From: Phytophthora hibernalis
Taxonomy: Eukaryota > Oomycota > Peronosporomycetes > Peronosporales > Peronosporaceae
DNA: 64,000 nt
Assembly (NCBI GenBank): GCA_012656075.1
Contig: JAAKBF010000105.1
Coordinates: forward strand, 62,001 to 126,000
Direction: 5' to 3'
Position numbers and translations under genes: made by a program. The first letter of the stretch is position 1, and every line of letters starts with the position of its first letter. This document shows positions 22,701 to 37,700 of the stretch, in pieces. The notes beneath the pieces were generated by a model. That model was not told the origin of the DNA. It saw only the letters and a list, made by a program, of their open reading frames with translations, and did not search any database.

Positions 22701-25700
22701 CTTGTCCAGCGCGAGCTGACCCAGCATCGACGCCTTGCGTAGTGGGAGACCCTGCTCGACCACGCTTCGTCGCGCGAGCACCGGCTCTAGCGACTTGTCC
22801 AGCACGAGCTGACCCAGCATCGACGCCTTGCGTAGTGGGAGACCCTGCTCGACCACGCTTTGGTGCGCGAGCACCGGCTCTAGCGACTTGTCCTGCGCGA
22901 GCTGACCCAGCATCGACGCCTTGCGTAGTGGGAGACCCTGCTCGACCGCGCTTTGGTGCGCGAGCACCGGCTTCAGCGACTTGTCCAGCGCGAGCTGACC
23001 CAGCATCGACGCCTTGCGTAGTGGGAGACCCTGCTCGACCACGCTTCGTCGCGCGAGCACCGGCTCTAGCGACTTGTCCAGCACGAGCTGACCCAGCATC
23101 GACGCCTTGCGTAGTGGGAGACCCTGCTCGACCACGCTTCGTCGCGTGAGCACCGGCTCTAGCGACTTGTCCTGCGCGAGCTGACCCAGCATCGACGGCT
23201 TGCGTAGTGGGAGACCCTGCTACTCATCGTTGCGCGAGCACCGGCTCTAGCGACTTGTCCTGCGCGAGCTGACCCAGCATCGACGCCTTGCGTAGTGGGA
23301 GACCCTGCTCGACCAGGCTTCGTCGCGCGAGCATCGGATCTAGCGACTTGTCCTGCGCGAGCTGACCCAGCATCGACGCCTTGCGTAGTGGGAGACCCTG
23401 CTCGACCACGCTTTGGTGCGCGAGCACCGGCTCTAGCGACTTGTCCAGCGCGAGCAGACCCAGCATCGACGCCTTGCGTAGTGGGAGACCTTGCTACTCA
23501 TCGTTGCGCGAGCACCGGCTCTAGCGAGCTGACCCAGCATCGACGCCTTGCGTAGTGGGAGACCCTGCTCGACCACGCTTTGGTGCGCGAGCACCGGCTC
23601 TAGCGACTTGTCCTGCGCGAGCTGACCCAGCATCGACGCCTTGCGTAGTGGGAGACCCTGCTCGACCACGCTTTGGTGCGCGAGCACCGGCTCTAGCGAC
23701 TTGTCCAGCACGAGCTGACCCAGCATCGACGCCTTGCGTAGTGGGAGACCCTGCTCGACCACGCTTCGTCGCGCGAGCATCGGCTCTAGCGACTTGTCCT
23801 GCGCGAGCTGACCCAGCATCGACGCCTTGCGTAGTGGGAGACCCTGCTCGACCACGCTTTGGTGCGCGAGCACCGGCTCTAGCGACTTGTCCTGCGCGAG
23901 CTGACCCAGCATCGACGCCTTGCGTAGTGGGAGACCCTGCTCGACCGCGCTTTGGTGCGCGAGCACCGGCTTCAGCGACTTGTCCAGCGCGAGCTGACCC
24001 AGCATCGACGCCTTGCGTAGTGGGAGACCCTGCTCGACCACGCTTCGTCGCGCGAGCACCGGCTCTAGCGACTTGTCCAGCACGAGCTGACCCAGCATCG
24101 ACGCCTTGCGTAGTGGGAGACCCTGCTCGACCACGCTTCGTCGCGCGAGCACCGGCTCTAGCGACTTGTCCAGCACGAGCTGACCCAGCATCGACGCCTT
24201 GCGTAGTGGGAGACCCTGCTCGACCACGCTTTGGTGCGCGAGCACCGGCTCTAGCGACTTGTCCAGCGCGAGCAGACCCAGCATCGACGCCTTGCGTAGT
24301 GGGAGACCCTGCTCGACCACGCTTCGTCGCGCGAGCACCGGCTCTAGCGACTTGTCCTGCGCGAGCTGACCCAGCATCGACGCCTTGCGTAGTGGGAGAC
24401 CCTGCTTGACAACACTTCGTCACGCGAGCACTGGCTTCAGCGACTTGTCCTGCGCGAGCTGACCCTGCATCGACGCCGTGCGTAGTGGAAGACCCTGCTC
24501 GACCACTCTTCGTCGCGTGAGCACCGGCTCTAGCGACTTGTCCTGCGCGAGCTGACCCAGCATCGACGGCTTGCGTAGTGGGAGACCCTGCTACTCATCG
24601 TTGCGCGAGCACCGGCTCTAGCGACTTGTCCTGCGCGAGCTGACCCAGCATCGACGCCTTGCGTAGTGGGAGACCCTGCTCGACCACGCTTCGTCGCGCG
24701 AGCACCGGCTCTAGCGACTTGTCCAGCACGAGCTGACCCAGCATCGACGCCTTGCGTAGTGGGAGACCCTGCTCGACCACGCTTTGGTGCGCGAGCACCG
24801 GCTCTAGCGACTTGTCCAGCGCGAGCTGACCCAGCATCGACGCCTTGCGTAGTGGGAGACCCTGCTACTCATCGTTGCGCGAGCACCGGCTCTAGCGACT
24901 TGTCCTGCGCGAGCTGACCCAGCATCGACGCCTTGCGTAGTGGGAGACCCTGCTCGACAACACTTCGTCGCGCGAGCACCGGCTTCGCGACTTGTCCTGC
25001 GCGAGCTGACCCAGCATCGACGCCTTGCGTAGTGGAAGACCCTGCTCGACCACTCTTCGTCGCGTGAGCACCGGCTCTAGCGACTTGTCCTGCGCGAGCT
25101 GACCCAGCATCGACGCCTTGCGTAGTGGGAGACCCTGCTACTCATCGTTGCGCGAGCACCGGCTCTAGCGACTTGTCCTGCGCGAGCTGACCCAGCATCG
25201 ACGCCTTGCGTAGTGGGAGACCCTGCTCGACCAGGCTTCGTCGCGCGAGCACCGGCTCTAGCGACTTGTCCTGCGCGAGCTGACCCAGCATCGACGCCTT
25301 GCGTAGTGGGAGACCCTGCTCGACCACGCTTTGGTGCGCGAGCACCGGCTCTAGCGACTTGTCCAGCGCGAGCAGACCCAGCATCGACGCCTTGCGTAGT
25401 GGGAGACCCTGCTACTCATCGTTGCGCGAGCACCGGCTCTAGCGAGCTGACCCAGCATCGACGCCTTGCGTAGTGGGAGACCCTGCTCGACCACGCTTTG
25501 GTGCGCGAGCACCGGCTCTAGCGACTTGTCCTGCGCGAGCTGACCCAGCATCGACGCCTTGCGTAGTGGGAGACCCTGCTCGACCGCGCTTTGGTGCGCG
25601 AGCACCGGCTTCAGCGACTTGTCCAGCGCGAGCTGACCCAGCATCGACGCCTTGCGTAGTGGGAGACCCTGCTCGACCACGCTTCGTCGCGCGAGCACCG

Positions 25701-28700
25701 GCTCTAGCGACTTGTCCAGCACGAGCTGACCCAGCATCGACGCCTTGCGTAGTGGGAGACCCTGCTCGACCACGCTTCGTCGCGCGAGCACCGGCTCTAG
25801 CGACTTGTCCAGCACGAGCTGACCCAGCATCGACGCCTTGCGTAGTGGGAGACCCTGCTCGACCACGCTTTGGTGCGCGAGCACCGGCTCTAGCGACTTG
25901 TCCAGCGCGAGCAGACCCAGCATCGACGCCTTGCGTAGTGGGAGACCCTGCTCGACCACGCTTCGTCGCGCGAGCACCGGCTCTAGCGACTTGTCCTGCG
26001 CGAGCTGACCCAGCATCGACGCCTTGCGTAGTGGGAGACCCTGCTTGACAACACTTCGTCACGCGAGCACTGGCTTCAGCGACTTGTCCTGCGCGAGCTG
26101 ACCCTGCATCGACGCCGTGCGTAGTGGAAGACCCTGCTCGACCACTCTTCGTCGCGTGAGCACCGGCTCTAGCGACTTGTCCTGCGCGAGCTGACCCAGC
26201 ATCGACGGCTTGCGTAGTGGGAGACCCTGCTACTCATCGTTGCGCGAGCACCGGCTCTAGCGACTTGTCCTGCGCGAGCTGACCCAGCATCGACGCCTTG
26301 CGTAGTGGGAGACCCTGCTCGACCAGGCTTCGTCGCGCGAGCACCGGCTCTAGCGACTTGTCCAGCGCGAGCTGACCCAGCATCGACGCCTTGCGTAGTG
26401 GGAGACCCTGCTCGACCACGCTTTGGTGCGCGAGCACCGGCTCTAGCGACTTGTCCAGCGCGAGCAGACCCAGCATCGACGCCTTGCGTAGTGGGAGACC
26501 CTGCTACTCATCGTTGCGCGAGCACCGGCTCTAGCGACTTGTCCTGCGCGAGCTGACCCAGCATCGACGCCTTGCGTAGTGGGAGACCCTGCTCGACCAC
26601 GCTTCGTCGCGCGAGCACCGGCTCTAGCGACTTGTCCTGCGCGAGCTGACCCAGCATCGACGCCTTGCGTAGTGGGAGACCCTGCTCGACCACGCTTTGG
26701 TGCGCGAGCACCGGCTCTAGCGACTTGTCCTGCGCGAGCTGACCCAGCATCGACGCCTTGCGTAGTGGGAGACCCTGCTCGACCACGCTTCGTCGCGCGA
26801 GCATCGGCTCTAGCGACTTGTCCTGCGCGAGCTGACCCAGCATCGACGCCTTGCGTAGTGGGAGACCCTGCTCGACCACGCTTCGTCGCGCGAGCACCGG
26901 CTCTAGCGACTTGTCCAGCGCGAGCTGACCCAGCATCGACGCCTTGCGTAGTGGGAGACCCTGCTCGACCACGCTTTGGTGCGCGAGCACCGGCTTCAGC
27001 GACTTGTCCAGCGCGAGCTGACCCAGCATCGACGCCTTGCGTAGTGGGAGACCCTGCTCGACCACGCTTCGTCGCGCGAGCACCGGCTCTAGCGACTTGT
27101 CCAGCACGAGCTGACCCAGCATCGACGCCTTGCGTAGTGGGAGACCCTGCTCGACCACGCTTCGTCGCGCGAGCACCGGCTCTAGCGACTTGTCCAGCAC
27201 GAGCTGACCCAGCATCGACGCCTTGCGTAGTGGGAGACCCTGCTCGACCACGCTTTGGTGCGCGAGCACCGGCTCTAGCGACTTGTCCAGCGCGAGCAGA
27301 CCCAGCATCGACGCCTTGCGTAGTGGGAGACCCTGCTACTCATCGTTGCGCGAGCACCGGCTCTAGCGACTTGTCCTGCGCGAGCTGACCCAGCATCGAC
27401 GCCTTGCGTAGTGGGAGACCCTGCTTGACAACACTTCGTCACGCGAGCACTGGCTTCAGCGACTTGTCCTGCGCGAGCTGACCCTGCATCGACGCCGTGC
27501 GTAGTGGAAGACCCTGCTCGACCACTCTTCGTCGCGTGAGCACCGGCTCTAGCGACTTGTCCTGCGCGAGCTGACCCAGCATCGACGGCTTGCGTAGTGG
27601 GAGACCCTGCTACTCATCGTTGCGCGAGCACCGGCTCTAGCGACTTGTCCTGCGCGAGCTGACCCAGCATCGACGCCTTGCGTAGTGGGAGACCCTGCTC
27701 GACCACGCTTCGTCGCGCGAGCATCGGCTCTAGCGACTTGTCCTGCGCGAGCTGACCCAGCATCGACGCCTTGCGTAGTGGGAGACCCTGCTCGACCACG
27801 CTTTGGTGCGCGAGCACCGGCTCTAGCGACTTGTCCAGCGCGAGCTGACCCAGCATCGACGCCTTGCGTAGTGGGAGACCCTGCTACTCATCGTTGCGCG
27901 AGCACCGGCTCTAGCGACTTGTCCTGCGCGAGCTGACCCAGCATCGACGCCTTGCGTAGTGGGAGACCCTGCTCGACCACTCTTCGTCGCGCGAGCACCG
28001 GCTTCAGCGACTTGTCCTGCGCGAGCTGACCCTGCATCGACGCCGTGCGTAGTGGAAGACCCTGCTCGACCACTCTTCGTCGCGTGAGCACCGGCTCTAG
28101 CGACTTGTCCTGCGCGAGCTGACCCAGCATCGACGGCTTGCGTAGTGGGAGACCCTGCTACTCATCGTTGCGCGAGCACAGGCTCTAGCGACTTGTCCAG
28201 CACGAGCTGACCCAGCATCGACGGCTTGCGTAGTGGGAGACCCTGCTACTCATCGTTGCGCGAGCACCGGCTCTAGCGACTTGTCCTGCGCGAGCTGACC
28301 CAGCATCGACGCCTTGCGTAGTGGAGACCCTGCTCGACCACGCTTCGTCGCGCGAGCACCGGCTCTAGCGACTTGTCCAGCACGAGCTGACCCAGCATCG
28401 ACGCCTTGCGTAGTGGGAGACCCTGCTCGACCACGCTTCGTCGCGCGAGCACCGGCTCTAGCGACTTGTCCTGCGCGAGCTGACCCAGCATCGACGCCTT
28501 GCGTAGTGGGAGACCCTGCTCGACCACGCTTTGGTGCGCGAGCACCGGCTCTAGCGACTTGTCCAGCGCGAGCAGACCCAGCATCGACGCCTTGCGTAGT
28601 GGGAGACCCTGCTACTCATCGTTGCGCGAGCACCGGCTCTAGCGACTTGTCCTGCGCGAGCTGACCCAGCATCGACGCCTTGCGTAGTGGGAGACCCTGC

Positions 28701-31700
28701 TCGACCACTCTTCGTCGCGCGAGCACCGGCTCTAGCGACTTGTCCTGCGCGAGCTGACCCAGCATCGACGCCTTGCGTAGTGGGAGACCCTGCTCGACCG
28801 CGCTTTGGTCGCGCGAGCACCGGCTTCAGCGACTTGTCCAGCGCGAGCTGACCCAGCATCGACGCCTTGCGTAGTGGGAGACCCTGCTCGACCACGCTTC
28901 GTCGCGCGAGCACCGGCTCTAGCGACTTGTCCAGCACGAGCTGACCCAGCATCGACGCCTTGCGTAGTGGGAGACCCTGCTCGACCACGCTTCGTCGCGC
29001 GAGCACCGGCTCTAGCGACTTGTCCAGCACGAGCTGACCCAGCATCGACGCCTTGCGTAGTGGGAGACCCTGCTCGACCACGCTTTGTGCGCGAGCACCG
29101 GCTCTAGCGACTTGTCCAGCGCGAGCTGACCCAGCATCGACGCCTTGCGTAGTGGGAGACCCTGCTCGACCGCGCTTTGGTGCGCGAGCACCGGCTTCAG
29201 CGACTTGTCCAGCGCGAGCTGACCCAGCATCGACGCCTTGCGTAGTGGGAGACCCTGCTACTCATCGTTGCGCGAGCACCGGCTCTAGCGACTTGTCCTG
29301 CGCGAGCTGACCCAGCATCGACGCCTTGCGTAGTGGGAGACCCTGCTGACAACACTTCGTCACGCGAGCACTGGCTTCAGCGACTTGTCCTGCGCGAGCT
29401 GACCCAGCATCGACGCCGTGCGTAGTGGAAGACCCTGCTCGACCACTCTTCGTCGCGTGAGCACCGGCTCTAGCGACTTGTCCTGCGCGAGCTGACCCAG
29501 CATCGACGCCTTGCGTAGTGGGAGACCCTGCTCGACCGCGCTTTGGTGCGCGAGCACCGGCTTAGCGACTTGTCCAGCGCGAGCTGACCCAGCATCGACG
29601 CCTTGCGTAGTGGGAGACCCTGCTCGACCACGCTTCGTCGCGCGAGCACCGGCTCTAGCGACTTGTCCAGCACGAGCTGACCCAGCATCGACGCCTTGCG
29701 TAGTGGGAACCCTGCTACTCATCGTTGCGCGAGCACCGGCTCTAGCGACTTGTCCTGCGCGAGCTGACCCAGCATCGACGCCTTGCGTAGTGGGAGACCC
29801 TGCTTGACAACACTTCGTCACGCGAGCACTGGCTCAGCGACTTGTCCTGCGCGAGCTGACCCTGCATCGACGCCTTGCGTAGTGGAAGACCCTGCTCGAC
29901 CACTCTTCGTCGCGTGAGCACCGGCTCTAGCGACTTGTCCTGCGCGAGCTGACCCAGCATCGACGCCTTGCGTAGTGGGAGACCCTGCTCGACCGCGCTT
30001 TGGTGCGCGAGCACCGGCTTCAGCGACTTGTCCAGCGCGAGCTGACCCAGCATCGACGCCTTGCGTAGTGGGAGACCCTGCTCGACCACGCTTCGTCGCG
30101 CGAGCACCGGCTCTAGCGACTTGTCCAGCACGAGCTGACCCAGCATCGACGCCTTGCGTAGTGGGAGACCCTGCTCGACCACGCTTCGTCGCGCGAGCAC
30201 CGGCTCTAGCGACTTGTCCAGCACGAGCTGACCCAGCATCGACGCCTTGCGTAGTGGGAGACCCTGCTCGACCGCGCTTTGGTGCGCGAGCACCGGCTCT
30301 AGCGACTTGTCCTGCGCGAGCTGACCCAGCATCGACGCCTTGCGTAGTGGGAGACCCTGCTCGACCGCGCTTTGGTGCGCGAGCACCGGCTTCAGCGACT
30401 TGTCCAGCGCGAGCTGACCCAGCATCGACGCCTTGCGTAGTGGGAGACCCTGCTACTCATCGTTGCGCGAGCACCGGCTCTAGCGACTTGTCCTGCGCGA
30501 GCTGACCCAGCATCGACGCCTTGCGTAGTGGGAGACCCTGCTCGACCACGCTTTGGTGCGCGAGCACCGGCTTCACGACTTGTCCAGCGCGAGCTGACCC
30601 AGCATCGACGCCTTGCGTAGTGGGAGACCCTGCTCGACCACGCTTCGTCGCGCGAGCACCGGCTCTAGCGACTTGTCCAGCGCGAGCTGACCCAGCATCG
30701 ACGCCTTGCGTAGTGGGAGACCCTGCTCGACCACGCTTCGTCGCGCGAGCACCGGCTCTAGCGACTTGTCCAGCACGAGCTGACCCAGCATCGACGCCTT
30801 GCGTAGTGGGAGACCCTGCTCGACCGCGCTTTGGTGCGCGAGCACCGGCTCTAGCGACTTGTCCTGCGCGAGCTGACCCAGCATCGACGCCTTGCGTAGT
30901 GGGAGACCCTGCTCGACCGCGCTTTGGTGCGCGAGCACCGGCTTCAGCGACTTGTCCAGCGCGAGCTGACCCAGCATCGACGCCTTGCGTAGTGGGAGAC
31001 CCTGCTCGACCACGCTTCGTCGCGCGAGCACCGGCTCTAGCGACTTGTCCAGCACGAGCTGACCCAGCATCGACGCCTTGCGTAGTGGGAGACCCTGCTC
31101 GACCGCGCTTTGGTGCGCGAGCACCGGCTCTAGCGACTTGTCCTGCGCGAGCTGACCCAGCATCGACGCCTTGCGTAGTGGGAGACCCTGCTCGACCGCG
31201 CTTTGGTGCGCGAGCACCGGCTCAGCGACTTGTCCAGCGCGAGCTGACCCAGCATCGACGCCTTGCGTAGTGGGAGACCCTGCTACTCATCGTTGCGCGA
31301 GCACCGGCTCTAGCGACTTGTCCTGCGCGAGCTGACCCAGCATCGACGCCTTGCGTAGTGGGAGACCCTGCTCGACCACGCTTTGGTGCGCGAGCACCGG
31401 CTTCAACGACTTGTCCAGCGCGAGCTGACCCAGCATCGACGCCTTGCGTAGTGGGAGACCCTGCTCGACCACGCTTCGTCGCGCGAGCACCGGCTCTAGC
31501 GACTTGTCCAGCACGAGCTGACCCAGCATCGACGCCTTGCGTAGTGGGAGACCCTGCTCGACCACGCTTCGTCGCGCGAGCACCGGCTCTAGCGACTTGT
31601 CCAGCGAGCTGACCCAGCATCGACGCCTTGCGTAGTGGGAGACCCTGCTCGACCGCGCTTTGGTGCGCGAGCACCGGCTCTAGCGACTTGTCCAGCACGA

Positions 31701-34700
31701 GCTGACCCAGCATCGACGCCTTGCGTAGTGGGAGACCCTGCTCGACCACTCTTCGTCGCGCGAGCACCGGCTCTAGCGACTTGTCCTGCGCGAGCTGACC
31801 CAGCATCGACGCCTTGCGTAGTGGGAGACCCTGCTCGACCGCGCTTTGGTGCGCGAGCACCGGCTCTAGCGACTTGTCCAGCGCGAGCTGACCCAGCATC
31901 GACGCCTTGCGTAGTGGGAGACCCTGCTACTCATCGTTGCGCGAGCACCGGCTCTAGCGACTTGTCCTGCGCGAGCTGACCCAGCATCGACGCCTTGCGT
32001 AGTGGGAGACCCTGCTCGACCACTCTTCGTCGCGCGAGCACCGGCTCTAGCGACTTGTCCTGCGCGGCTGACCCAGCATCGACGCCTTGCGTAGTGGGAG
32101 ACCCTGCTCGACCGCGCTTTGGTGCGCGAGCACCGGCTTCAGCGACTTGTCCAGCGCGAGCTGACCCAGCATCGACGCCTTGCGTAGTGGGAGACCCTGC
32201 TCGACCACGCTGTCGCGCGAGCACCGGCTCTAGCGACTTGTCCAGCACGAGCTGACCCAGCATCGACGCCTTGCGTAGTGGGAGACCCTGCTCGACCACG
32301 CTTCGTCGCGCGAGCACCGGCTCTAGCGACTTGTCCAGCACGAGCTGACCCAGCATCGACGCCTTGCGTAGTGGGAGACCCTGCTCGACCGCGCTTTGGT
32401 GCGCGAGCACCGGCTCTAGCGACTTGTCCTGCGCGAGCTGACCCAGCATCGACGCCTTGCGTAGTGGGAGACCCTGCTCGACCGCGCTTTGGTGCGCGAG
32501 CACCGGCTTCAGCGACTTGTCCAGCGCGAGCTGACCCAGCATCGACGCCTTGCGTAGTGGGAGACCCTGCTACTCATCGTTGCGCGAGCACCGGCTCTAG
32601 CGACTTGTCCTGCGCGAGCTGACCCAGCATCGACGCCTTGCGTAGTGGGAGACCCTGCTCGACCACGCTTCGTCGCGCGAGCACCGGCTCTAGCGACTTG
32701 TCCAGCACGAGCTGACCCAGCATCGACGCCTTGCGTAGTGGGAGACCCTGCTCGACCGCGCTTTGGTGCGCGAGCACCGGCTCTAGCGACTTGTCCAGCA
32801 CGAGCTGACCCAGCATCGACGCCTTGCGTAGTGGGAGACCCTGCTCGACCACTCTTCGTCGCGCGAGCACCGGCTCTAGCGACTTGTCCTGCGCGAGCTG
32901 ACCCAGCATCGACGCCTTGCGTAGTGGGAGACCCTGCTCGACCGCGCTTTGGTGCGCGAGCACCGGCTCTAGCGACTTGTCCAGCGCGAGCTGACCCAGC
33001 ATCGACGCCTTGCGTAGTGGGAGACCCTGCTACTCATCGTTGCGCGAGCACCGGCTCTAGCGACTTGTCCTGCGCGAGCTGACCCAGCATCGACGCCTTG
33101 CGTAGTGGGAGACCCTGCTCGACCACTCTTCGTCGCGCGAGCACCGGCTCTAGCGACTTGTCCTGCGCGAGCTGACCCAGCATCGACGCCTTGCGTAGTG
33201 GGAGACCCTGCTCGACCGCGCTTTGGTGCGCGAGCACCGGCTTCAGCGACTTGTCCAGCGCGAGCTGACCCAGCATCGACGCCTTGCGTAGTGGGAGACC
33301 CTGCTCGACCACGCTTCGTCGCGCGAGCACCGGCTCTAGCGACTTGTCCAGCACGAGCTGACCCAGCATCGACGCCTTGCGTAGTGGGAGACCCTGCTCG
33401 ACCACGCTTCGTCGCGCGAGCACCGGCTCTAGCGACTTGTCCTGCGCGAGCTGACCCAGCATCGACGCCTTGCGTAGTGGGAGACCCTGCTCGACCGCGC
33501 TTTGGTGCGCGAGCACCGGCTCTAGCGACTTGTCCAGCGCGAGCTGACCCAGCATCGACGCCTTGCGTAGTGGGAGACCCTGCTACTCATCGTTGCGCGA
33601 GCACCGGCTCTAGCGACTTGTCCTGCGCGAGCTGACCCAGCATCGACGCCTTGCGTAGTGGGAGACCCTGCTCGACCACTCTTCGTCGCGCGAGCACCGG
33701 CTCTAGCGACTTGTCCTGCGCGAGCTGACCCAGCATCGACGCCTTGCGTAGTGGGAGACCCTGCTCGACCGCGCTTTGGTGCGCGAGCACCGGCTTCAGC
33801 GACTTGTCCTGCGCGAGCTGACCCAGCATCGACGCCTTGCGTAGTGGAAGACCCTGCTCGACCACTCTTCGTCGCGCGAGCACCGGCTCTAGCGACTTGT
33901 CCTGCGCGAGCTGACCCAGCATCGACGCCTTGCGTAGTGGGAGACCCTGCTCGACCACGCTTCGTCGCGCGAGCACCGGCTCTAGCGACTTGTCCAGCAC
34001 GAGCTGACCCAGCATCGACGCCTTGCGTAGTGGGAGACCCTGCTCGACCACGCTTCGTCGCGCGAGCACCGGCTCTAGCGACTTGTCCAGCACGAGCTGA
34101 CCCAGCATCGACGCCTTGCGTAGTGGGAGACCCTGCTCGACCACGCTTTGGTGCGCGAGCACCGGCTCTAGCGACTTGTCCAGCGCGAGCTGACCCAGCA
34201 TCGACGCCTTGCGTAGTGGGAGACCCTGCTACTCATCGTTGCGCGAGCACCGGCTCTAGCGACTTGTCCAGCACGAGCTGACCCAGCATCGACGCCTTGC
34301 GTAGTGGGAGACCCTGCTCGACCACGCTTCGTCGCGCGAGCACCGGCTCTAGCGACTTGTCCAGCACGAGCTGACCCAGCATCGACGCCTTGCGTAGTGG
34401 GAGACCCTGCTCGACCACGCTTTGGTGCGCGAGCACCGGCTCTAGCGACTTGTCCAGCGCGAGCTGACCCAGCATCGACGCCTTGCGTAGTGGGAGACCC
34501 TGCTACTCATCGTTGCGCGAGCACCGGCTCTAGCGACTTGTCCTGCGCGAGCTGACCCAGCATCGACGCCTTGCGTAGTGGGAGACCCTGCTACTCATCG
34601 TTGCGCGAGCACCGGCTCTAGCGACTTGTCCTGCGCGAGCTGACCCAGCATCGACGCCTTGCGTAGTGGGAGACCCTGCTCGACCACGCTTCGTCACGCG

Positions 34701-37700
34701 AGCACCGGCTTCAGCGACTTGTCCTGCGCGAGCTGACCCAGCATCGACGCCTTGCGTAGTGGAAGACCCTGCTCGACCACTCTTCGTCGCGTGAGCACCG
34801 GCTCTAGCGACTTGTCCTGCGCGAGCTGACCCAGCATCGACGCCTTGCGTAGTGGGAGACCCTGCTACTCATCGTTGCGCGAGCACCGGCTCTAGCGACT
34901 TGTCCTGCGCGAGCTGACCCAGCATCGACGCCTTGCGTAGTGGGAGACCCTGCTCGACAACGCTTCGTCACGCGAGCACTGGCTTCAGCGACTTGTCCTG
35001 CGCGAGCTGACCCAGCATCGACGCCGTGCGTAGTGGAAGACCCTGCTCGACCACTCTTCGTCGCGTGAGCACCGGCTCTAGCGACTTGTCCTGCGCGAGC
35101 TGACCCAGCATCGACGGCTTGCGTAGTGGGAGACCCTGCTACTCATCGTTGCGCGAGCACCGGCTCTAGCGACTTGTCCTGCGCGAGCTGACCCAGCATC
35201 GACGCCTTGCGTAGTGGGAGACCCTGCTCGACCACGCTTTGGTGCGCGAGCACCGGCTCTAGCGACTTGTCCTGCGCGAGCTGACCCAGCATCGACGCCT
35301 TGCGTAGTGGGAGACCCTGCTCGACCACGCTTCGTCGCGCGAGCACCGGCTCTAGCGACTTGTCCTGCGCGAGCTGACCCAGCATCGACGCCTTGCGTAG
35401 TGGGAGACCCTGCTCGACCACGCTTTGGTGCGCGAGCACCGGCTCTAGCGACTTGTCCTGCGCGAGCTGACCCAGCATCGACGCCTTGCGTAGTGGGAGA
35501 CCCTGCTCGACCGCGCTTTGGTGCGCGAGCACCGGCTTCAGCGACTTGTCCAGCGCGAGCTGACCCAGCATCGACGCCTTGCGTAGTGGGAGACCCTGCT
35601 CGACCACGCTTCGTCGCGCGAGCACCGGCTCTAGCGACTTGTCCAGCACGAGCTGACCCAGCATCGACGCCTTGCGTAGTGGGAGACCCTGCTCGACCAC
35701 GCTTCGTCGCGCGAGCACCGGCTCTAGCGACTTGTCCAGCACGAGCTGACCCAGCATCGACGCCTTGCGTAGTGGGAGACCCTGCTCGACCACGCTTTGG
35801 TGCGCGAGCACCGGCTCTAGCGACTTGTCCAGCGCGAGCTGACCCAGCATCGACGCCTTGCGTAGTGGGAGACCCTGCTACTCATCGTTGCGCGAGCACC
35901 GGCTCTAGCGACTTGTCCTGCGCGAGCTGACCCAGCATCGACGCCTTGCGTAGTGGGAGACCCTGCTCGACAACACTTCGTCACGCGAGCACTGGCTTCA
36001 GCGACTTGTCCTGCGCGAGCTGACCCAGCATCGACGCCTTGCGTAGTGGAAGACCCTGCTCGACCACTCTTCGTCGCGCGAGCACCGGCTCTAGCGACTT
36101 GTCCTGCGCGAGCTGACCCAGCATCGACGCCTTGCGTAGTGGGAGACCCTGCTACTCATCGTTGCGCGAGCACCGGCTCTAGCGACTTGTCCTGCGCGAG
36201 CTGACCCAGCATCGACGCCTTGCGTAGTGGGAGACCCTGCTCGACCACGCTTCGTCGCGCGAGCACCGGCTCTAGCGACTTGTCCAGCACGAGCTGACCC
36301 AGCATCGACGCCTTGCGTAGTGGGAGACCCTGCTCGACCACGCTTCGTCGCGCGAGCACCGGCTCTAGCGACTTGTCCTGCGCGAGCTGACCCAGCATCG
36401 ACGCCTTGCGTAGTGGGAGACCCTGCTACTCATCGTTGCGCGAGCACCGGCTCTAGCGACTTGTCCTGCGCGAGCTGACCCAGCATCGACGCCTTGCGTA
36501 GTGGGAGACCCTGCTACTCATCGTTGCGCGAGCACCGGCTCTAGCGACTTGTCCTGCGCGAGCTGACCCAGCATCGACGCCTTGCGTAGTGGGAGACCCT
36601 GCTTGACAACACTTCGTCACGCGAGCACTGGCTTCAGCGACTTGTCCTGCGCGAGCTGACCCTGCATCGACGCCGTGCGTAGTGGAAGACCCTGCTCGAC
36701 CACTCTTCGTCGCGTGAGCACCGGCTCTAGCGACTTGTCCTGCGCGAGCTGACCCAGCATCGACGGCTTGCGTAGTGGGAGACCCTGCTACTCATCGTTG
36801 CGCGAGCACCGGCTCTAGCGACTTGTCCTGCGCGAGCTGACCCAGCATCGACGCCTTGCGTAGTGGGAGACCCTGCTCGACCACGCTTCGTCGCGCGAGC
36901 ACCGGCTCTAGCGACTTGTCCAGCACGAGCTGACCCAGCATCGACGCCTTGCGTAGTGGAAGACCCTGCTCGACCACTCTTCGTCGCGTGAGCACCGGCT
37001 CTAGCGACTTGTCCTGCGCGAGCTGACCCAGCATCGACGCCTTGCGTAGTGGGAGACCCTGCTACTCATCGTTGCGCGAGCACCGGCTCTAGCGACTTGT
37101 CCTGCGCGAGCTGACCCAGCATCGACGCCTTGCGTAGTGGGAGACCCTGCTACTCATCGTTGCGCGAGCACCGGCTCTAGCGACTTGTCCTGCGCGAGCT
37201 GACCCAGCATCGACGCCGTGCGTAGTGGAAGACCCTGCTCGACCACTCTTCGTCGCGTGAGCACCGGCTCTAGCGACTTGTCCTGCGCGAGCTGACCCAG
37301 CATCGACGCCTTGCGTAGTGGGAGACCCTGCTCGACCACGCTTCGTCGCGCGAGCATCGGCTCTAGCGACTTGTCCTGCGCGAGCTGACCCAGCATCGAC
37401 GCCTTGCGTAGTGGGAGACCCTGCTCGACCACGCTTTGGTGCGCGAGCACCGGCTCTAGCGACTTGTCCTGCGCGAGCTGACCCAGCATCGACGCCTTGC
37501 GTAGTGGGAGACCCTGCTCGACCGCGCTTTGGTGCGCGAGCACCGGCTTCAGCGACTTGTCCAGCGCGAGCTGACCCAGCATCGACGCCTTGCGTAGTGG
37601 GAGACCCTGCTCGACCACGCTTCGTCGCGCGAGCACCGGCTCTAGCGACTTGTCCAGCACGAGCTGACCCAGCATCGACGCCTTGCGTAGTGGGAGACCC